A stretch of 64,000 bases of DNA. Origin: Lysinibacter cavernae (GTDB taxonomy: Bacteria; Actinomycetota; Actinomycetes; Actinomycetales; Microbacteriaceae). The notes beneath the pieces were generated by a model. It was not told where the DNA came from and did not search any database. It worked only from the letters and a program-made list of their open reading frames with translations. Below, in pieces: positions 1 to 8,900 of the stretch; the first letter of the stretch is position 1, and every line of letters begins with the position of its first letter. Position numbers and translations under genes: made by a program. The stretch lies in the NCBI RefSeq assembly GCF_011758565.1, contig NZ_JAAMOX010000002.1:806001-870000 (forward strand). Direction: 5' to 3'.

Positions 1-519
1 ATGGTCACGCTGCCGCTCACCCCGGAACGCGTTCCGGCGACGTACGGTTCCGATGAGGTCGTGCCAACCCATAACTACGTCGCCTCTGAGCGCGCACTTG
101 GCATCAGGGATGTGTTTCCGGATGCCGTTGGCAGGTCGGTCACAGCAAGTCTTGTTGAGGAGGGCCGGGCTGCTGGCTTCGCACTGCTCGCGGATGCCGC
201 CGGCGTGCTGCTGACGGCATCCGTTCGCCCTACCGCGATTGCTGCCCAGAGTGACTTGCTTGCCCTCGGCGTTATCCGGGCGGCCACCGATCTTGGGCTC
301 GACGTGCCGGGTCAGCTGAGTGTGATTGGCTTTGACGGCATCCGCCTCGACGGGCTCAGCGACCGAGACCTGAGTACGCTCGTGCAGCCTGCTCGCGAGA
401 AGGGTCGTGCCGCTGGCCGCGCCGCCATTCAACTTGTTGAGGGTGAGGATGTTGGCGACCTTGCGTTCTACTCAGAGCTGCGAGTTGGTGACACCACCGG
501 ACCAGCACCCTCCGCGTAG
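1..519 (+). CDS. LacI-family transcriptional regulator, C-terminal part (partial at window edge)
   Basis: The frame is open from the first base, so the gene probably begins upstream and only the effector-binding domain is visible. The stretch PTAIAAQSDLLALGVIRAA, followed by PGQLSVIGFDGI and a C-terminal GRAAGRAAIQLVEGE, is typical of the last third of LacI/GalR periplasmic-binding-like domains, which bind a sugar or related ligand and control DNA binding by an N-terminal helix-turn-helix. That DNA-binding domain lies outside the window. The next gene (MATE exporter) converges on it, so the target operon must lie upstream or elsewhere. Confidence 0.75.
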   Translation: MVTLPLTPERVPATYGSDEVVPTHNYVASERALGIRDVFPDAVGRSVTASLVEEGRAAGFALLADAAGVLLTASVRPTAIAAQSDLLALGVIRAATDLGLDVPGQLSVIGFDGIRLDGLSDRDLSTLVQPAREKGRAAGRAAIQLVEGEDVGDLAFYSELRVGDTTGPAPSA

Positions 520-659
520 TGTTGGGCCATCCATTCGCCGCAGATTGCGATTTTTCCGCTGTTTTTTCGCAACGAGTGGCGAACGGATGCCGTGCTGCGC
601 GGCCGCTCTTGGGTGTTAATAACTTTGTGTTTGGTGGGGATAACTTTCCTCAAACGCCG

Positions 660-679
660 GAATTACAACGGTGTAATTC
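660..679. promoter_or_regulatory. Inverted repeat between two convergent genes
   Basis: GAATTACA and TGTAATTC form perfect 8-bp arms around a 4-base spacer, about midway in the 230-bp gap between the stop codons of the LacI-type gene and the MATE gene. It could be a weak hairpin terminator or a protein-binding site; there is no U-run on either side. Nothing else in the gap was recognised. Confidence 0.35.
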
Positions 680-749
680 AGGGGTGCCTGTGGATAGCTT
701 GTGGAGAGTTCGCGGTGTCGCGAAACGGTCATTCGCGAGCCAGTAGAGG

Positions 750-2078
750 CTAGGCCAGGTGTTGCCCGACCGTGAGCCAGCGCGTGCCTCGAACCCGAAG
801 CCCGAGAGTGAGCGCTCGCGCGCCAACGTAGCCAAACGTAAAGCCGGCCGTGAGCAGACACAAGCCGAGGGTTCCCGACGGGGTGAACGCCAGAACGGCC
901 GCGGCAATGGGCAGGTAGATCACAAGGTTGAGCGCGCCAGTAACGGCCAGGTATTTGGCATCGCCTGCCCCCATGAGGATGCCGTCGAGCACCCAGACGA
1001 ACCCACCGAGCCCGAGGCTGAGGGACATGATGAGGATGGCGGGCGGCAGCATCCCGAGCACCCCCTCCTCGGTGGAAAAGGCGAAGCCGATGACCGGGCT
1101 GAGCGCGCCGATAATCAGGGTGAGGGCGACTCCGCAGATGAGGCCCCAGTGGATGCAGCGGCGCACGATCTGCTGCGTTTTTTGCGCGTCGCCGGCCCCG
1201 AGCGTGGCACCAACAAGCGCCTGGGCCGCGATCGCGATTGAATCGAGGGCAAAGGCCGCCGTAGAGAAGAGGGTCATGACCACATGGAAGCTCGCGAGCT
1301 CGTCGGTGCCGAGGCCAGTCGCCACAAAGATGGTGACCAGCATGGCGGCCCGGAGGCTCAGCGTGCGCAAGAACAGCCATCCGCCCATCGAAGCCCCAAG
1401 CCGGATGCCGGCGAGGCGTGGTCGACGTGAGGCCCCCGTTTCGCGGGCGATACGGTTGGCGACTACGACGTATGCGGCGACCATTCCCCACTGCACGAGC
1501 ACGGTCCCGAGGGCCGAGCCAAAGATTCCCCAACCAACAACGTAGATCAGCAGGTAGTTGGCGACCGCGTTGACGCCAAAGCCGATGGTCGCCACCCAGA
1601 GCGGCGTGAGGGTGTTCTGGAGGCCCCGAAGCAGGCCGGTGGCGGCGTAAACGATGAGCATCGCGGGAACACCAAAGAGCGAGACCGTGAGGTACGTGTG
1701 CGCGGCCTGGCTCACATCGGGGGCTGCACCAAACAGATCGATGATGGGATTCGCGAAGAGCGCACCGATCGCGGCAACAACGACGCCAAGGCCGCCGGCG
1801 AGCCACAGCCCGTCGATGCCAACGGAGACGGCCCCCTTGGTATCGCCGGCGCCGAGCCTGCGCGCGACGAGTGGCGTTGTTGAGTATGCGAGAAAGACCA
1901 TGAGGCCGATCATCGTCTGTAATACGGCCCCCGCGAGGGCGATGCCGCCCAGTTCTGCGGCGCCAATGTGGCCGACCATTGCAGAGTCGACCAGCAAGAA
2001 GAGTGGCTCAGCGATGAGCGCGCCGAGGGCAGGAATCGCCAGTCGACCGATTGTGCGGTCAACGGCGGTGAACTTCAT
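750..2078 (-). CDS. MATE family efflux transporter
   Basis: The 442-residue protein is almost entirely hydrophobic helices and matches the MATE/DinF multidrug exporter family in length. The N-terminus reads DRTIGRLAIPALGALIAEPLFLLVDSAM, the usual MATE start with a polar residue in the first helix, followed by MVGHIGAAELGGIALAG. Two related halves are apparent, as expected for this 12-helix family, which exports cationic drugs or metabolites in exchange for H+ or Na+. The ATG at 2078 has no strong ribosome site in front. It is divergent from the M13 peptidase gene with 156 bp between the starts. Substrate unknown. Confidence 0.9.
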   Translation of the reverse strand: MKFTAVDRTIGRLAIPALGALIAEPLFLLVDSAMVGHIGAAELGGIALAGAVLQTMIGLMVFLAYSTTPLVARRLGAGDTKGAVSVGIDGLWLAGGLGVVVAAIGALFANPIIDLFGAAPDVSQAAHTYLTVSLFGVPAMLIVYAATGLLRGLQNTLTPLWVATIGFGVNAVANYLLIYVVGWGIFGSALGTVLVQWGMVAAYVVVANRIARETGASRRPRLAGIRLGASMGGWLFLRTLSLRAAMLVTIFVATGLGTDELASFHVVMTLFSTAAFALDSIAIAAQALVGATLGAGDAQKTQQIVRRCIHWGLICGVALTLIIGALSPVIGFAFSTEEGVLGMLPPAILIMSLSLGLGGFVWVLDGILMGAGDAKYLAVTGALNLVIYLPIAAAVLAFTPSGTLGLCLLTAGFTFGYVGARALTLGLRVRGTRWLTVGQHLA

Positions 2079-2234
2079 GGCTCAAGGCTAGCCGAGGGGT
2101 GCGACAGGGGCGCTGTTGGCCGGGAGTGCTTTGGGCCGTGGATGTTGTTCTCCACAACCAGCCAATCCCGCAATTCGCTCACAGCAGACGACATCTCTGC
2201 CCACACGCAGCCTCGTCACAATAAGGTAGGTGTC

Positions 2235-4232
2235 ATGGCTCAGAACACGGACACATCGCGCGCAGCAACCACCGCATCCACCCTTCCTTCTGGCATTGAT
2301 CTTGCCGAGCTAGACCCAGAGACTCGTCCGCAAGACGACCTCTTCCGCCATGTGAATGGCAAGTGGATTGACCGCACCGAGATCCCAGCAGACAAGGCTC
2401 GTTACGGTGCCTTCCACGTGCTTGCCGAAGAGGCAGAGAAGGCCGTTCAAGACATCATCATCGAGGCCCAGTCGGCAGAGCCCGGCACCGAGCACCGCAA
2501 AATCGGTGACCTCTACGCGAGCTTCATGGATACCGAGCGGCGCGAAGCGCTCGGCACGCACCCTATCAACGACGACGTTGCCTCGGCGCTTGCCGTGACC
2601 AGCATCCCAGACCTCGTGGCCCTCACCGCCCGCCTTGAGCGTGCTGGGGCAAGCGGATTCCTTGGCATGGGCGTTGATAACGACCCGGGCAATCCAGAGC
2701 GCTACATTATCTTTGTGATGCAGGGCGGCATCGGTCTGCCAAACGAGGCGTATTACCGCGAAGAACAGTTTGAAGAGATTCGAGCCGCCTACCTTGCTCA
2801 CCTTGAGCGCATGCTTGGGTTTGTTGGGCTGAGCGACGCGGCCGAGGCCGCCAAAAGCATCTTCGATCTTGAGACCAGCATCGCCTCGGTCCACTGGGAC
2901 AATGTCGCAAGCCGCGACATCCAAAAGCTCTACAACCTGCGCACCCTCGCCGAGCTGCAAGAGATTACCCCCGGGCTTGACTGGAACCTCTACCTCGAAA
3001 ACATCGGCATTCCACAATCTGCCGTCGCCGAGGTAGTTGCCGGTCAGCCGTCCGCGCTCACCGGCATTACCGAGCTGCTCACCGACGACAACCTCCCAGC
3101 CTGGCGCAACTGGCTCGTCTGGCAGGTTGTGCGTTCATCAGCTGCCTACCTCACCGAAGAAATCTCCAGGGCAAACTTCGACTTCTACGGCACCGCACTG
3201 ACGGGAACCCCCGAACAGCGCGATCTCTGGAAGCGAGCCGTCTCGTTTACCGAAGGCGCCGTGGGCGAGGCCATCGGCAAGGTCTACGTTGAGAAGCACT
3301 TCGATAGTCGTTCGAAGCAGGCAATGGATGCCCTCGTTGACAACCTCATCGAGGCCTATCGCCAGTCGATTACGGGCCTCGAATGGATGGGCGCAGAGAC
3401 CCGCACACGCGCGCTTGAAAAGCTTGAAAAGTTCACGCCGAAGGTCGGTTTCCCGGTCAAATGGCGCGACTATTCCGCGCTCGCGGTTGATGCAGCAGAT
3501 TTGGTAGGCAACGCTCGCCGCGTCAGCGAAGTTGAGTTCCGTCGCGAACTCGACAAGATTGGCAGCCCAATCGACCGCGACGAGTGGTTCATGACCCCGC
3601 AGACCATCAATGCCTACTATAACCCTGGGTTTAACGAGATCGTTTTCCCTGCCGCCATTCTGCAGGCACCGTTCTTCGATGTCGAGCGCGACGCCGCCGC
3701 AAACTACGGCGCGATTGGTGCCGTGATCGGCCACGAAATTGGGCACGGCTTCGACGATCAGGGTTCCCGCTACGACGGCGACGGCAAGCTCACCGATTGG
3801 TGGACTGACGACGACCGCGCCGCCTTTGAGCAACGCACCAAATCGCTCATCGATCAGTACAACGCCCTTGCCCCCGCGCAGGTCCCCGGCAACTTCGTCA
3901 ACGGCGAACTCACAATTGGTGAGAACATCGGCGACCTCGGCGGCCTGTCCATCGCCTGGAACGCCTACCTCCTGTCGCTCGACGGTGCAGACGCTCCCGT
4001 CATCGATGGTCTTACGGCCGCACAGCGGTTCTTCCTTTCCTGGGCGCAGGCCTGGCAGCAGAAGGGCCGCGACGAAGAAGTTATCCGACTGCTCACCATC
4101 GACCCGCACTCGCCAAACGAGTTCCGTTGCAACCAGATTGTGCGCAATATCAACGAGTTTTACGCGGCGTTCGACGTTGCTGAGGGCGATGCGCTCTGGC
4201 TCGCGCCAGAGTCGCGCGTGACCATCTGGTGA
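2235..4232 (+). CDS. M13 family (neprilysin/PepO-like) zinc metallopeptidase
   Basis: The 665-residue protein has the gluzincin motif HEIGH at residues 500-504, with the third zinc ligand in ENIGD (563-567), and the family's typical HVNGKWIDRTEIPADKARYG near the N-terminus. M13 enzymes cleave oligopeptides. No signal peptide is visible, so an intracellular oligopeptidase is likely, as in other actinobacterial members. I chose the ATG at 2235 because the in-frame sequence upstream looks non-coding; GGTAGGTGTC just before it gives a modest ribosome site. The stop overlaps the start of the Nudix gene, so the two are probably cotranscribed. Confidence 0.92.
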   Translation: MAQNTDTSRAATTASTLPSGIDLAELDPETRPQDDLFRHVNGKWIDRTEIPADKARYGAFHVLAEEAEKAVQDIIIEAQSAEPGTEHRKIGDLYASFMDTERREALGTHPINDDVASALAVTSIPDLVALTARLERAGASGFLGMGVDNDPGNPERYIIFVMQGGIGLPNEAYYREEQFEEIRAAYLAHLERMLGFVGLSDAAEAAKSIFDLETSIASVHWDNVASRDIQKLYNLRTLAELQEITPGLDWNLYLENIGIPQSAVAEVVAGQPSALTGITELLTDDNLPAWRNWLVWQVVRSSAAYLTEEISRANFDFYGTALTGTPEQRDLWKRAVSFTEGAVGEAIGKVYVEKHFDSRSKQAMDALVDNLIEAYRQSITGLEWMGAETRTRALEKLEKFTPKVGFPVKWRDYSALAVDAADLVGNARRVSEVEFRRELDKIGSPIDRDEWFMTPQTINAYYNPGFNEIVFPAAILQAPFFDVERDAAANYGAIGAVIGHEIGHGFDDQGSRYDGDGKLTDWWTDDDRAAFEQRTKSLIDQYNALAPAQVPGNFVNGELTIGENIGDLGGLSIAWNAYLLSLDGADAPVIDGLTAAQRFFLSWAQAWQQKGRDEEVIRLLTIDPHSPNEFRCNQIVRNINEFYAAFDVAEGDALWLAPESRVTIW

Positions 4233-4729
4233 CCGGCGTGAATGCCGGGCCATCCGTCGCAGGTGCAGATTCGGCGGCGGATTCAGACCCGTCGGTGGCA
4301 GGGTTAGTGCCTTCCGTGACGGGTTCAGATCTCAGCAATATCGAGGTAGCTGCCATCGCCCTCATTCGGGAGCGACGTGTGCTGATGGTCACGGCCCGCG
4401 GGCGAGACGTCATCTTCATGCCGGGTGGCAAGGTGGATGCTGGCGAGACGCTCGTGCAGGCCGCAGCGCGCGAAAGTCGCGAAGAGGTTGGGCTTGAGCT
4501 CGACGCCACCCAGCTCACGCAGCTCTTTACGGTGCTCACCCAGGCCCATGGCGAGCCTGAGGGGCGCATGGTGAATATGGTGATCTTTGCCGCCGACACC
4601 TCGGCAGAGCCGGTCGCCTCAGCCGAGGTAAGCGAGCTTCACTGGGCAACTACGGCCGACCTCTTCCGGTGCCCGCCAGCAGGTGCAGAGGTCGTCAAGC
4701 GGCTCAACGCGCTTGGTCTGATTGATTGA
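4229..4729 (+). CDS. Nudix hydrolase
   Basis: The Nudix box is complete: GGKVDAGETLVQAAARESREEVGLEL fits GX5EX7REUXEEXGU. Such enzymes hydrolyse nucleoside diphosphates linked to another moiety; the substrate cannot be read from sequence. The GTG at 4229 overlaps the stop of the peptidase gene by 4 bases; a second GTG at 4238 is also possible, since the first 30 or so residues (small, Ala/Ser/Asp-rich) lie outside the fold. The last codons and the stop lie inside a TGAT tandem repeat. 166 residues. Confidence 0.88.
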   Translation: MTGVNAGPSVAGADSAADSDPSVAGLVPSVTGSDLSNIEVAAIALIRERRVLMVTARGRDVIFMPGGKVDAGETLVQAAARESREEVGLELDATQLTQLFTVLTQAHGEPEGRMVNMVIFAADTSAEPVASAEVSELHWATTADLFRCPPAGAEVVKRLNALGLID

Positions 4730-4738
4730 TTGATTGAT
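4719..4738. repeat. TGAT tetranucleotide tandem repeat spanning the Nudix stop codon
   Basis: Five perfect TGAT units, followed by an interrupted TGTT-TGAT-TGAC. The TGA stop at 4727-4729 is inside the array. Because TGA recurs in every frame within 12 bases, changes in unit number would only alter the last few residues. Confidence 0.85.
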
Positions 4739-4758
4739 TGTTTGATTGACTGCTCTGC

Positions 4759-4816
4759 CGGCACGATGGCTTTGTGGCTTTGTGGCTTTGTGGCTTTGTG
4801 GCTTTGTCGGCACGAT
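4759..4816. repeat. Octanucleotide array (GGCTTTGT)x5 flanked by CGGCACGAT direct repeats
   Basis: Five perfect head-to-tail copies of GGCTTTGT occupy 4768-4807. Nine-base copies of CGGCACGAT sit immediately on either side (4759-4767 and 4808-4816). The array is in the 236-bp spacer upstream of the PGPGW gene, about 160 bp from its start; no gene is seen in that spacer. Confidence 0.9.
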
Positions 4817-4965
4817 CGCTGTGCCGCTGTGCCGCCAGTCGATCTCCATTTCGGCCTCGCGTCCTGGATCGGATGGTGCGGGGACGCCTTGCCCGTGAGC
4901 GCACGCGCTGCGGGCATCCGGACAACTCAGCGCTTTCGCTCAGGCTTGGCTGTTAGCGTCTCAAC

Positions 4966-5412
4966 ATGAAGCACGATCTGCGACGCGACATTCAATTGGG
5001 TTCAAGCCCCGACCGACCGTTTCGCCGTTTCCTGCGGGCATGCCGTGCGTTTGTCGAGCGGCGACCGCTGCTGCGGATGCTGTATCGGTTGTTTGTTGCC
5101 GTGAGCGGAACCGCCGTTGTGCTGCTGGGGCTCATTTTGATTCCGCTGCCCGGTCCTGGCTGGCTCGTCGTATTTGTTGGGCTCGGCGTCCTTGGCACCG
5201 AATTTGCCGGCGCGCGACGTGCGTCGGAGCGGCTCAAGCGTTGGCTGGTGAATTTGTGGGAGTGGTGGCAGGCGCGCCGTGGGCGTTCGTCGGCAGTCGG
5301 CGGCAGTCGAGGCTCGCAAACGGGTGCAACGCGTCCGGGCCCTCACAATCATGAAGAATCTTTTGGCGGAAATGTGACGCTTGTTTCCGTGTCCGCCTCA
5401 GATCGCGTCTAG
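4966..5412 (+). CDS. PGPGW-motif putative transmembrane protein (TIGR02611-like)
   Basis: The 148-residue protein has two adjacent hydrophobic segments around LIPLPGPGWLVVFVGLGVLG, the signature of the small actinobacterial PGPGW family of unknown function, then a basic segment (RRASERLKRW) and a polar Gly/Ser-rich tail. The N-terminal 45 residues are Arg-rich. The ATG at 4966 is the first credible start after the repeat-filled spacer. Function unknown; no operon partner. Confidence 0.75.
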   Translation: MKHDLRRDIQLGSSPDRPFRRFLRACRAFVERRPLLRMLYRLFVAVSGTAVVLLGLILIPLPGPGWLVVFVGLGVLGTEFAGARRASERLKRWLVNLWEWWQARRGRSSAVGGSRGSQTGATRPGPHNHEESFGGNVTLVSVSASDRV

Positions 5413-5533
5413 CCGCCTCCTTTCTGGCGACGGGATGCTTACGACCAGTTTTCGCCTCAGTGCAGGGATTTTATTGGGAAAAGACCGCCGGTAGGCTCGC
5501 ATTGAAACACGGGGCGTTTTCGTCTCTCGGACG

Positions 5534-5576
5534 CAAATGCGGTATAAAAGCGTTATGCATAAACAAATGCGCATTT
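5534..5576 (+). promoter_or_regulatory. Palindrome-rich putative promoter/operator of the XRE regulator
   Basis: CAAATGC occurs at 5534 and 5564 (30 bp apart). The second copy is part of a perfect 12-bp palindrome AAATGCGCATTT (5565-5576), and another perfect palindrome TTATGCATAA lies at 5553-5562. GGTATAAAAG at 5541 resembles a -10 box. The cluster is 45-85 bp upstream of the regulator's likely start, as expected for autoregulation. Confidence 0.5.
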
Positions 5577-5618
5577 TGTGCCCTGTCTTGGATGTCTAGC
5601 GTGATTGAGCATTGTGGA

Positions 5619-5921
5619 ATGTCTTCCCCTCGATCTCAGGCTGCTTCTCTTGTTGGCGAGCGTATTCGTGCCGAGCGGCACCGTCATGGTGTGAGCCAGA
5701 TGGAGCTCGCGGAGTTGGCGTCGATGCATTTCACGAGCCTTGGCAAGATTGAGCGTGGTGAGGCAAATCCGAGTTTGGTGACGCTGGTGCGGATTGCTGC
5801 AGCGCTTAACGTTGATCCTGCAGTTCTGGTTGCGGGCTTGAGCGAGAGCGATTTGCCGTCTCAATCGCATGGGGTGACGGTCGCTGATCTCATTCGGGCT
5901 CGCCGGAACGAACGCGAGTAG
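5619..5921 (+). CDS. Small XRE-family DNA-binding regulator
   Basis: This is a single helix-turn-helix domain of the Cro/C1 type: VGERIRAERHRHGVSQMELAELASMHFTSLGKIERGEANPSLVTLVRIAAALNVDPAVLVAGL fits the family along its whole length. A short tail (about 30 residues) follows and there is no ligand-binding domain. About 100 residues from the ATG at 5619; the in-frame ATG at 5592 is an alternative and neither has a strong ribosome site. It stands alone between a + strand gene and the sbcDC pair. The palindromes just upstream are its probable binding sites. Confidence 0.8.
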   Translation: MSSPRSQAASLVGERIRAERHRHGVSQMELAELASMHFTSLGKIERGEANPSLVTLVRIAAALNVDPAVLVAGLSESDLPSQSHGVTVADLIRARRNERE

Positions 5922-5970
5922 TTCTTCCCTGGTGACAGCGGCCCAATCGTTAACGGGGGCTGTTGCTTGA

Positions 5971-8900
5971 TTACGGCGTGTGTGCCCCGCGCGAGATGGT
6001 GCTGTAGCCGTGCGCAGTGACTTCAATATTGAGTTTTGCCGGTATCTGTTCTTTCATGGCCTCGACGTGGCTGATGAGTCCGATGGTGCGTCCGCCCGCT
6101 CGGAGGCCGTCGAGCGCATGCATGGCAGTTTCGAGGGTCTCGGCGTCGAGTGAGCCAAATCCTTCGTCGATGAACAGCGTGTCGAGTTGGATTCCTCCGG
6201 CCTGGTTTGTCACGACCTCAGCGAGACCGAGCGCAAGCGACAGCGATGCGAGGAAGGTTTCGCCTCCTGAGAGTGAGCGCGGTGATCGCGCGAGGCCAGT
6301 ATGTTCGTCACGGACAGCAAGGCCAAGTCCTGCTCGGGTGTTGCGATACTGTAGCCCGTCGTCGTGCTCAAGTGTGTAGCGGCCGCCGGTTATTTCTCGG
6401 AGACGGACATTGGCTGCCGCCACGATCTCTTCGAGCTGGGCCGCGAGCACGTAGGTTTCGAGTCGCATTCGGCGCTCGTTGGGATCATTCCCGAGGAGGG
6501 TCTGTGAGAGAACTCGGAGTTGCTCATGGTCGCTCAGAAGCTGCTCAACGTTACTGATTCGCTGCCGGACATCGCTTACAACAGCTGAGACTTGGCTCAT
6601 ACGTTTTGCCGCCACGGCAGCGTCGGCCGTTGCGGTGCTGAGGGCTTCATCGGCCTGTGCTGCTGCATCCGTCGCCTCGGCGAGGTCAACCGGTTCGTTG
6701 GGAAGGTCAAGGAACTCATCGCTTTTGAGTGTTTTAGTCGCGTGGGAGTGTGCGTCGCGAACGTCGTCAACGCGCCGTTTGAGCGCAGAGAGGTCTTCTG
6801 GCGAACGATGGGCATCTTCTGCCTGTTGGAGTGACTCAAAACCCTGTTGTGTGAGTTGTTCGTTGAGCTGGGCGAGCGCTTGGTCAAGCATCCGGTGAGC
6901 CTCGGCAGCTTCCTCCTGTGCGGTGCCGAGCTCGGCGGCGGACTGACGCTGACGCATAAGCGTCTCACGGAGGGCAGCAACCGTCGGGAACGTGCCCTTT
7001 GCCTCGCTGAGGCGCTGGATGATGCTGTCATGATCTGCCTGGAGAGCGGCTTGCCTGGCAACAAGTTCTTGGCTGTGTTGTTGCTGATGCTCGAGTTCTT
7101 CGTGAGCAAACGCGATGGCTGTACCGATGCGCGTTGACTCCTCCTGTGTTTCAGCGAGCTGAACCGCTGCCGAGTCAAGGACGTGAAGCGAATCCAGCGT
7201 CGTGTTGATGAGCGCTTCGATGTCTTCCACCGGCATGCTCTTGGATCGGGTTCGGTGCTCGGCGGCCTCGGTGCTCAGCTTTGTAACCGTTCCGCGTGAG
7301 TCTGCAAGGGCCGCAAACGCGTCATCCAACTGCGCCCTGGCTGCTTCGAGTTGGCTATCGCTTACTGTTGCATCGTCTGGTTCAGCAGGATGTGGATGCT
7401 CGGCAGAGCCACATACCGGACACGGCATATCCTTGATGAGCGCCGCGGCAAGGTCGGATGCGCTGCCCCGGAGGCGGGCTCGGTTGAGGTCGTCCAGCTT
7501 GGCGGCCGCGCTGGCATTCTGCGTGATCGCCTTGCTTTCATCGGCTTGAGCGAGGTCCAATGCTGCTTGCGTTTTTACTGCCAATTCGGCGGCGGTGTGC
7601 TGCTGCCTGAGTTCGAGGAGCCTGTCGTTGAGGGATGCTCGGCCGGCCACAGTCGCGGTGAGTTCAAGTATCGTCGCGCCCAGCTGATCGCGTTGCTTTG
7701 GGAGCGACACGATGGCTTCCGTTGCCGCCAGTCGTCGCTTCTCAGCCTCGGCGTTCAGTTGGGCGGAATGAGCGAGCTGTTTGTTGAGTTCGTCGAGATG
7801 TTTCTCGTCATCAACAAGTTGAGAAAGGGAGCCAATGCGCTCAGCAAGGACTTGGATGAACGTTGACAGTTCGGCCGCGGAGAGCTCGCCTGCTGCCAGT
7901 GGTGCGCCTGCGTCGTTTTGCTCGTCGACATCCGTTTGATGCTGGCGAAATCGTTGTCTCGCCTCGGTCTCACGCTCTTGGGCCTTCGCGCTCGAATCAC
8001 GTGCACGGGTGACGGCGGAACGGAACGGCCAGGCGGCCTTCGCTCGCTCACCATCTTCGAGTTGCTGCTTGTCAGCGAGGTGGGATTCGCGGTGCCGATC
8101 AAGTTCGGCAATCGTTTCACGTGCAACGTCTCGTCGCTGCTGAAGTGCAGCAATGTTCTGCAAATGGGCCAGTGTGTTCGATCTGGACTGAGCCTCGCTT
8201 GCGGCGGCATCCTGCGAACGGAGGGCCGTCTTGTGTTGCTCAGTGAGTAAGGAGAGCTGCGCCGTAAACCAGGCGAGGCTGTGTTTGTCTGCCTCGGGCT
8301 CGGGCTCGGGCTCGGGCTCGGACTCAGATTCGGATTCGCGGTCGGGGCCTTGCCCTGTGCTGGCATCCCTTGCCTTGTTCGCGCCGCCTGTCCCATCTGC
8401 ACTGCCCGTGGAGTCGCTGGATTCGCTCTCGCTTTCGGCGTCGGATGTGATGCCAAGGGTTTCCACACCCGAGTTGGAATCCGCTTTGGCATCCTCGATT
8501 ATCGACGACACGATTGCCGCCTGTTGGGCTACAAGCTCGAGAGCAGAGGCAACGCCAGCGCCGGATGCGCGACTGCGCTCGGCCAGATGCTCCTCGAGTC
8601 GTTCGAACCGTCGGGTATTAAACAATGACCGGAGAAGGGCTTGGCGATCGTCTTGTTTGGCCAAGAGAAATCGCTGAAAGTCGTTCTGGGCCAGCATGAT
8701 GACCTGTGAGAATTGCTCGCGCGTGAGTGGCAAGATGCGACTGAGTTCGTGAGCGGCCTCGCGCTCCTTAGCGGCGATCACTTGCCATTCGTACTGGCCT
8801 GGCTGGCGGACAGCTACCTCGACGGAAGAAGCCTGTTTTGTGGTGCCGGAGCCTGATCGTTTGGGGCGCTCGTATTCAGGCGTGCGGTGAACCCGATACT

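Noticed and set aside
616-1806. Long open frame opposite/overlapping the MATE gene in another frame of the same strand
   Set aside because: Its translation is Arg/His/Pro-rich low-quality sequence without family features; high-GC codon bias of the MATE gene creates it.
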